DNA of 64,000 nt from Cafeteria roenbergensis (Eukaryota > Sar > Bigyra > Bicosoecida > Cafeteriaceae): contig VLTN01000047.1 of the NCBI GenBank assembly GCA_008330645.1, positions 62,001 through 126,000 on the forward strand, written 5' to 3'. The notes under the pieces were generated by a model, which did no database searches, was not told where the DNA came from, and saw nothing but the letters and a program-made list of their open reading frames with translations. Below are positions 57,301 to 64,000 of this stretch, one piece after another; the stretch's first letter is position 1; every line of letters begins with the position of its first letter. The position numbers were made by a program, and so were the translations under genes.

Positions 57301-59499
57301 TGGTGGCGGCGCGGGCCCAGCGCCGCCCGCCACAGATATGCGGCCGCGGAGGCGCGAAGCAGGGCTCGCCTCGCCCCCTTCGGTGCGTCCACGGGAGCGA
57401 GTGTGGCGGTGATGCTGCCGCGACGCCACCTCGAGGAAGACTGCTTCGGCGGCGGCGTGCGACCGCAGGCCCCCGTGCCGCGGGTGCATTCCCAGCGCCT
57501 CCAGCGCCTCTGCAAGCGCTGGCGAGGACTGCTGATGCCCAGTGGTGCCGTTGGCCGCGACGGGCTCGAGAGACGCTGCAGAGGCCGCTGTGAGGCGCCC
57601 GGACTGGAGCACGGCCAGCGCCCTGCGCGTGGCGTGCTCGTGGGCCGCCGCATCCAGAAGCGACGAGGCGGTGCTAGCCGCCCTGCGGAGCAGATGGCGG
57701 ATGCGGGGGTCCGCAGGCGGGGCCATGGACCGCCTCAGGCGCCGGGCAAGCCACGTGCGCCCGTGCATTTCCTTGGAACTGCTGCTCGCGGGCTCGCCTG
57801 CGTCCCCGGCGGTGTCAGCATGCGGCAACGGGCCAGGAGAGCCGGACAGGCCGCCGAGCATGCGCTCGATGGCGGCGCCGATGTTGTCGGACGATGCCCA
57901 GCCCTCCTGGCTACGCGTGATGCCACTGACCCCGCGGCGCATGGGCGTCTCCAGGGCTTTCATCGTGGCGCGGAACAGCTCGGCTGCGCGGCAGTCGCTC
58001 CCTCCTGCGGAGCCACAGAGCTGGTTTGCCAGCCCTCCATCGTCCTTGCTCTCTGCCCGCAGGGAGGCCTCCAGGCGTTTGCCGATGGTCTTGAGCAAGC
58101 TGGCCGCGTCTTGCGTCTCTAGGCCCACGGCGCCCTCAAAGTCGCCGGTTCGTAGAGCAGCCTCTCGCGCCGCGTTCCGAACCCGCGTGGCCACGGAGTC
58201 CTCCGACCAGACTGTGCCGCCCTGGCCGCGGTGTTGCCCATCTAGCCCGTGGGCGGCCGGGTCCGCGAGGTGCTGGGACTGGTGAGCGCCGAGCGCGCTC
58301 GCCACGGTGCCTTGCGCTGTGTCAAGCTGTGCCCACGTGTCAGGGCCAGTCTGCATGTCCACGGTGACCATAACCGAGGCGTTGCGGGAGAGCGGGCGGG
58401 CGCGCAGCCCCGAAGCATTGAGCCGTCGCTCGCCAAGCTGCCCCAGGAACACGGCGCTCGACGTCTCCATCTCCGCAAAGCTGCGCGAATGAGTGAGCCA
58501 CGAAAGGCCGACTCCAGTTCCCGAGCCAGCAACCTCTGGCGAAGCGGCTCGGCCACGGGGCGGCTCTGCTTGGGCGCCGGCATCCGGCTTCGAAGCAGCC
58601 AGGCCCACCCACTCCTCCGCGGGAACCGAAGACGCCGCGTCCCCAAGCATCGCCGCGAGCTCAGCGTCCAGGAAAGGCCCCCGAACGGGAAGGCGAGCGC
58701 CTTGGGCGAAGGCCAACGCGCACTTCCCTGCCATGCCTGCGCGGGGAATGGACTCCACTGCGCACTCTGCCGCGGCGCTGCCAGAGGCCAGTACTCCGAC
58801 AGAAATGGTACCGCACGAGAGCGTTTCGCCCTCCGCTGTCGGCTGCGCGACCTGCAGGAGCTTAACGTCCGCGGCGCAACTCGACCTCCTGCGCTCTGAA
58901 ATGCACTCCACGCGAGCTTTTGGCCCGCCCTGGCGGGCCGCAAGCACGCGTTCCGCAGTAGCCAAGAGGCCCTCGCAGCGAGCTAACGATGCCTTGCCAC
59001 CCCCCGCGCGTCTTGGATTGCCTGTGCGGGAAACAGAGAGCGCCAGTGGGCTCGTGAGGGTCACTATGGCACGGCTCGCACGCCGCCCCCCACGCTGCCC
59101 CCCCATCCCCGCCTTCCACTACCCGCCACAAAAGCGCACGCTGCCCACCTTGGCGACATGTCAGAGGCCAAACCTCCCCCCTATCGCACGGCTCTCGCGC
59201 GCCTGGGCGGGGAGCCGTCCGGACACCGCCGCAAGCAGCGGAGATTCCGCGCCACAGGGGCCGGCTACCCCGCCCTCGCTCATCGCCAGCGAGTCTTCCT
59301 CACGTGGGTGCACCCGGAGGAACAGGATTACGCCCCGGTCGTCTCCACTGAGGGACTGCTGCCACCAAGCGCCTTCGAGCAGCGGCACGCTGCGCTCCGA
59401 AGCACTGACCTGCGCTGTGTTGCCCTGGGGCGCACCCCCCCACCACAGAATCGATGTGCACAGCAAAAGCAGGCACCCAGCCCGCCCTCTGCGCACCAT
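54322..59499 (-). CDS. Large secreted or lumenal protein of unknown function with C-terminal Cys/aromatic module
   Basis: Exon 1, 59499-59304, joins exon 2, 59021-54322, across a 282-bp GTGAGG...CAG intron in phase 1, giving 1631 aa. Exon 1 starts with a strong signal peptide (MVRRGRAGCLLLLCTSILWW). After it comes a Cys-containing N-terminal region (SLARCEGLLATAERVL, KARVECISERRRSSC). The middle has an amphipathic helix stretch ILVQIIVNVVRQPFADLMSI and a Pro-rich KCKC segment. The C terminus has serial helical units (LVPRLTTTLSAELLRELVPR), then HECYLCFRGW, YCHPCLAGIHYG and AAQFYTDFYSS. The last module resembles an uncharacterised protist protein family I only half recall, with paired Cys and Tyr-rich motifs. 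No enzyme motif is seen. Confidence 0.75.
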
Positions 59500-59661
59500 T
59501 AGTCCCGGGCACTCCTCCCTGCCCGGCCGGACCGCGAGTGCGGCCGTGCTCAACAACCAAGGCAGAGCCAGTGTCGGCAACTCTGCAAACCTCGCCGACA
59601 TTAAACTGAGGATCCCAGTTGCCATGGCTGGGCACCTGCGAACCCGCGCCTTTGCGCCGGG

Positions 59662-60975
59662 ATGGCAGCTTCCCAGCCCGCGACGGACGTTGCTTCGGGT
59701 AGTGCGCCCACCCAGCCGCCACCCGCGCGCCGCTTTGAGTTGCAGCATCCGTGCGGGACTTCGGAAATCCTGGGCTCGTACACTGGCAGCGGACGCGTCG
59801 CCGGAAAGGTGAGGATGGCCTGCCAACCCACCTCCTCCCGCCCCTGCCTGGTTCCCCTTGCGGAAGAAACAAACAAACGTGCCCCGTTGGCGACCCTGGC
59901 TGTGGGGCAGGCCCCGGCTTTGGGCGATGGGTTGCAGCGCTGCAACTGCCAGCCGCATGCACTGGAGCTCGGCCGCACCCCGCACCCGCAGATTGCCGTC
60001 GTCACCGGGGGATCCCAGTCCATAGGCAAGACCATTGTGGAGATGCTGGCGCTGGAGGGCGCGAGCGTGTACTTCTGCTCCCTGTGCGAAGCAGAGGGCG
60101 ACGCGGTTGCAGCTGCAATCAACGAGCAGCTCGGGCTCGAGCGTGCGTTCCACACCCGGGTGGACGTTAGCGAGCGCGAGGCCCTGGCTGGGTGGATCAA
60201 CAGTGTGGGTGAAAAGGAGGGGCGGGTGGACATTCTGGTGCCGAACGCCGCGGCGTTTGTCTTCGGAACCATCGACGAGGTCGACGACGACGACTGGGAC
60301 AAGGTCCTCGGCGTCAATGTGAAGGTGCGATTGCGGCGCTGTCCCGTGTGGTCATCCCGCCAGGGTGTGAGCGAGTGCCGAAGCCGTCCCATAGACTCGA
60401 GGCAGCGCCGCGTGTCGGTCGTGCGTCGCAGGGCTACGCCAACTGCGTCAAGCTGACAGTCCCGTGGATGCGCAAAGCGGGCGCGGGCTCCGTCGTCATG
60501 ACCGCATCCGTGTCAAGCCACATCGCCCAGCCGGCATTTGTGCCGTACAACACGTGAGTACGACGCAGGTACCCGCGTCTTGGGGCGGGTTGCAACTCCC
60601 AACACTCCCACCCCCTGCCTTCACCCCCACCACCGCTCCCTCGCCCCTCCGGGCTGCTGGCTTCTGGTTCATCACAGCTCCAAAGGTGCTATCTTGCAGA
60701 TGTCTCGTTGCCTGGCCATGGACCTGGGCCCCGAAAACATCCGCGTCAACGCCGTGTGTCCCGGCACCATCGACACTCCGGCCACTGCCAAGCACGCGAC
60801 CAAGCTGGGCGTGTCCAAGGCTGAGCTGGTCGAGAAGACTGTGGAAGCGCACTTCCTGAAGCGCCTCGGGTCCACCAAGGACTGCGCCCAGGCCACTCTG
60901 TTCCTGGCTTCGGACGAAAGCTCCTTTATTACGGGCACGCACTTGATGGTCGACGGCGGCTACACCGCACACTAG
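59662..60975 (+). CDS. Classical short-chain dehydrogenase/reductase (SDR)
   Basis: Four exons, 59662-59808, 59992-60324, 60432-60553 and 60678-60975 (phases 0, 0, 2), give 299 aa. The cofactor loop is TGGSQSIGK (from Thr54), then NAAAF, catalytic Ser186 in MTASVSSH and the YxxxK pair Tyr199/Lys203 across the last intron (FVPYNTSKG). The tail has IRVNAVCPGTIDTP and LFLASDESSFITGTHLMVDG, as in bacterial-type FabG/3-oxoacyl or sugar/alcohol SDRs. Substrate cannot be told. The ~45 residues before the Rossmann fold have no obvious targeting signal. The second intron has a rarer GTGCGA donor. The gene is divergent from the secreted-protein gene (162 bp). Confidence 0.92.
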
Positions 60976-61161
60976 TTTCGCACCGAGGCGTGCTGGGGGT
61001 GCGGGTGTTCAGCAGGCGCCTTTGTATTGCGCGACCGCTTGCTTGGGTGAGGGGGTTCATGTCCGCGACCGGCAAGCAGCTGCGCGAGCAGTTTCGCCAA
61101 GTTTGGGCAAGCCCAGCACTCGCTTGGCACGTGAACGCAATCGGACACTGGCAGCGTGGTC

Positions 61162-62803
61162 TCAGGCTCGCGCCTTGCCCGTTCGCGCCTTGGAGGCGTC
61201 CGCCATGACGGAGTCGGCCACCGCCGCAGCGGCGGCTGGCAAGTCCCCGTACCTCTCCGCGAGAGCGCGGACTGCTCGAGCGTCCGCCTCCTCCATCGCC
61301 GTTGCCCTCCTGGATGCGGCTGCCATGCCGCTGTCCACGGCCGCAAACAGAGTGGCGGCATGGTCGCGCGCAAGCCCAAGAGCCGTCTCCACCATGCCGG
61401 CTGCAAGCGGGGTCACGACACGAGCTGCTGCTGCCTCCGCGCCAGCCTCGCCGTCACCCGACTGCGCCGTGGTTGCAGCCGCCCCGACACCCAACGCGGC
61501 GTCGGCCTCTGCAGTACGCACGGCCACCACGGCCCCGGACCGGTTCACGGACACCCTGACGGTGGCTTGTGCGCCAGACTCCTCCTCGGGCAGCGGGTCG
61601 ACCACAAGCACACCGTCGACGACAGCGTACGACACGCAGACAGGCGCCTTGTCCGCCGAGCACAGGTCAGCAAGCGAGACAGAGGCGTCGGCATCGTCCA
61701 CCACCTCGATCTCCACGTCAACCGCAGCGGCCTCCTCTTGCTCTCCAGCGCCTGACGACGCGGGGGCCGTAGATGATCCTGACGCAGGATCCCACGCCTC
61801 GTCGGCCTCTTCAAACCCGTCTGCGGCGCTCACAGCGCTAACCCGCAGCTTGGGAAGCCGCGCGCGCTGCAGCGCCGCGTAGGCGGCCAAGCTCACGGTG
61901 CCCACAGCATTGCCACGCAGCTGCAGCACGGTAACGTCCACGAAAATGCGCCACGCATAGCGCCCCTTGGCGATGCAGAGCCCCGCCAGGTCGAAGGCGC
62001 CGGGGGCGCAGAGCGACCTGCGGACAGGCGGCACGGCACGCGCGATCGCCGGCAGCGGGCCGGGGAGCGAGCAGCTTCAGGATGGCGCACTGCCGCTGGC
62101 GCGCGCATTGCCGCTGGCGCGCACAAGGCAGCAAAATGCAAGCAACGTGTACCGCCAATCGCCTCACTCCTGGAGCGCGGCCGTGAGCGCCGACGCCTGA
62201 TTGTCAGCGTCGCGCTGCGAGGTGGCCGACGCAGCCCCGGCCCCAAGAGTCACGGACACCTCAACAACGCCTTGGTCAGGAGTTGCGGGATCCACTTCTA
62301 CAATGTCCGCCTGCGGATGAAGTGTCGGGCGCAAGAATCAGAACGCCCCGAGATGGAAAGCCCAGCGTCGAGGCGGCCACCTTCATGAGCCGTGGCCGAC
62401 CCCCGGCCTTCCCCCACCCCGCGTCCCGCACCGGAACACGCAATACTGCGCCCGCCCAGCTCGTTGGGCAACGGAACGCACCTTGACCCCTGCGACGGCG
62501 TCCGAGCCCGAGGGCGGCACCGTGACCCGCGCAGACCCGTTCGGCTGCGGGAACAGGTCGCACTCCACCACCATCGGCCTGCGACCGGAGAGCAAAACAT
62601 GGGCGTGCGCCAGCGACGCGTTGCTTGCCGCGCAGCTTCGATTCGGGCAAGCCAGTGCATCGGCGAGAGAGGTGCGCTTGCAGGCAAACAGGGCTCGGCA
62701 CGCCAGAGACTGACCGGAGCTCATTGCGGGCGCGCCCGTCCACGCGCACCCCGCATTTCACGCCCTCCTTCGCGTACCGCAGCTCGGAGGCGGAGCAAAG
62801 CAT
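61162..62803 (-). CDS. RRP42: Exosome core subunit RRP42 (EXOSC7)
   Basis: Four exons, 62803-62715, 62578-62482, 62310-62168 and 62017-61162 (phases 2, 0, 2), give 394 aa. Exon 1 has LRYAKEGVKCGVRVDGRARN, the RNase PH-like N terminus. Exon 2 gives PMVVECDLFPQPNGSARVTV. Exon 3 covers the strand region ending ALTAALQE, and exon 4 begins SLCAPGAFDLAGLCIAKGRY and continues WRIFVDVTVLQLRGNAVGTV, matching EXOSC7. It is a non-catalytic ring subunit of the RNA exosome in 3'-5' RNA decay and rRNA processing. The C-terminal ~100 residues are Ala-rich. Donors GTCAGT and GTGCGT in introns 1 and 2 depart from the local GTGAGY norm. A Met at 62830 is an alternative start. Confidence 0.88.
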
Positions 62804-62962
62804 CGCTGGCGGACGTGCGCGCTGGCGCATTGGTGGCCTTCGCCTGGCAGAGCCGGAGCTTGCAAGCTCGGCAGTCGGCCCGCTGCTGCAGCCAGAGCTA
62901 CACTCGGCGGGGCCTGAAAAGCGCTCCGGCACGCGAGACGGGGGGGGGCGGTTCGCCGAAGA

Positions 62963-64000
62963 ATGGCCGATGCTGCGTCCAAAGAGCGACCCATCCCAGC
63001 CGCGCTGGCACACCTGGTGGCCGATGACGAGGGAGTCAGCTCCCGCACATCGCGGGAACAGGAGCGCTGCGAGAATAGCTGCGGCATCATGCTCATGCCC
63101 CCTGAGCGCTACGCTGCGGTGAGGTCGTGGTGCCGCACCGGATCGCTGGCGCGGGCGCGCAGGAGGGTGCAGTGCGTGCATCCGTCCGGCCTTGCCCGGA
63201 AGGCCAGCAACTCCCCCTCCACGTCCCTTCCCGGTGCGCTCGGCGCCCGCAGGCTATCCGAGACGTGCTCTTCGATAGCAAGGACCGAGCGATGCTGGCG
63301 CGAGAGCAGCACGCGGAGTACCTGCTCGAGTCGCTCGGCACGATGCCATCCTCGTATGCAGGCTACGACGCGAGCCTCCCGTGGGTTGCGTACTGGACCA
63401 CTCACAGCCTGGACCTGCTCCAGGCGCTACCAGACGACTCGGATATCAGGCACAAGGTTGGCCGTGAGCTGGCCCACTCGCCGTTGCTCGCGGCCCGTGA
63501 CCTGCACAAATCCCCGCCTCAGCTGCTTGCGCTTGCCAGCCCGTGACCGCGCTTGCGCTCCCCCAACGCCCACCGCCCACCCCCGCGACGCTGCGCGCTC
63601 GTGTTCTGCAGGCCTGGTGACTGAAACTGTGCAAGCGGCCAGCGGGGGGCTCTGCGGCGGGCCCGGGCAGGAGGCCCACCTCGCTGCCACGTACGCCGGG
63701 TCGCTCGCGCTCATGGCGTCTGGTTCGCGAGCTGGCTTCCTCTCCTTGAACCGCCCTCGCCTTTACAAGTGGATGTACGGGCTGAAAGCCCCGCGGACGG
63801 GGTCCTTGGTCGTGCACCAGCCGGACGGGGAGGCCGACGCGCGGGCAGTCTACAGCGTGGTCATCGCTGCAACGCTGCACGGGTTGCTGACGCCCGAGCT
63901 AGTTCGCGGCTTCTCGTGGTTTCTGCAAGCCTGCCAGACGCACGAGGGCGGCTTCTCGGGCGAGCCCCACGGGGAGGGCCACGGTGCGTACACCTACTGC
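62963..64000 (+). CDS. Protein farnesyltransferase beta subunit, 5' part (runs off window)
   Basis: Exons 62963-63118, 63253-63463 and 63612 onward (phases 0, 1) remain open at the right edge. Exon 2 has EQHAEYLLESLGTMPSSYAG followed by YDASLPWVAYWTTHSLDLL, and exon 3 has GGLCGGPGQEAHLAATYAGS, LVVHQPDGEADARAVYSVVI and ACQTHEGGFSGEPHGEGHGA. These are the barrel repeats of prenyltransferase beta subunits. The DARAVYSVVIA and GHGAYTYC segments favour farnesyltransferase over geranylgeranyltransferase. The zinc ligands (DGC and a later His) would lie beyond the window. Farnesylation anchors CaaX proteins such as Ras to membranes. The gene is divergent from RRP42 (159 bp). Confidence 0.9.
   Translation, partial: MADAASKERPIPAALAHLVADDEGVSSRTSREQERCENSCGIMLMPPERYAAVRSWCRTGSLARARRRVQCVHPSGLARKASNSPSTSLPGALGARRLSETCSSIARTERCWRESSTRSTCSSRSARCHPRMQATTRASRGLRTGPLTAWTCSRRYQTTRISGTRLAVSWPTRRCSRPVTCTNPRLSCLRLPARDRACAPPTPTAHPRDAARSCSAGLVTETVQAASGGLCGGPGQEAHLAATYAGSLALMASGSRAGFLSLNRPRLYKWMYGLKAPRTGSLVVHQPDGEADARAVYSVVIAATLHGLLTPELVRGFSWFLQACQTHEGGFSGEPHGEGHGAYTYC

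Overview
This window is nuclear DNA of a GC-rich unicellular eukaryote. Nearly every multi-exon gene has short GT-AG introns (about 90-370 bp, donors mostly GTGAGY), and the gene set is eukaryotic: a Pol III tRNA array, U1 snRNP protein C, SPT5, ECM29, an exosome subunit, a PRC2 subunit, DDX55/Spb4 and a farnesyltransferase beta subunit. Genes are densely packed, GC-rich at third positions, and carry many low-complexity inserts (Ala, Ser, Asp runs). I cannot fix the lineage; a GC-rich protist such as a stramenopile or another microbial alga or flagellate would fit. No CRISPR, operon, IS element, plasmid or phage feature is present.

Layout. 1-1651: 2.6 copies of a 640-bp direct repeat, each full copy with a tRNA-Lys(CUU). 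1776-4743: a membrane-anchored, active-site-degenerate cyclophilin, a 124-aa membrane protein and U1-C. 4931-14029: ECM29 (one 7.6-kb exon plus a short first exon), divergent from a Mg-type HemB. 14030-16510: a lower-GC stretch with no convincing gene. 16511-25349: a multi-membrane protein, a CobW/ZNG1 metallochaperone, an ASH-like/RhoGAP protein, a lipid phosphate phosphatase and FHIT. 25526-30250: a PPR-like organellar protein and a myristoylatable EF-hand protein. 31341-34918: a glucose-6-phosphate dehydrogenase-hexokinase fusion, the most striking gene here. 35172-45611: SPT5 and a 2.1-kaa TPR/cyclic-nucleotide-binding protein. 45824-54168: a DHYC palmitoyltransferase-like protein, EED (PRC2), a small SET-domain protein and DDX55/Spb4. 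54322-64000: a large secreted protein of unknown function, an SDR oxidoreductase, exosome subunit RRP42 and the 5' part of a farnesyltransferase beta subunit.

The genes are mostly unrelated housekeeping functions. The organisation is notable: eight head-to-head pairs, seven of them separated by only 123-229 bp and so probably sharing bidirectional promoters, alternating with close tail-to-tail pairs. Introns sit mainly near 5' ends and are followed by very long exons. Exon structures were built by hand from splice consensus, reading-frame phase and family continuity; every joined CDS given is frame-consistent. Product names rest on motif recognition, not on database searches.
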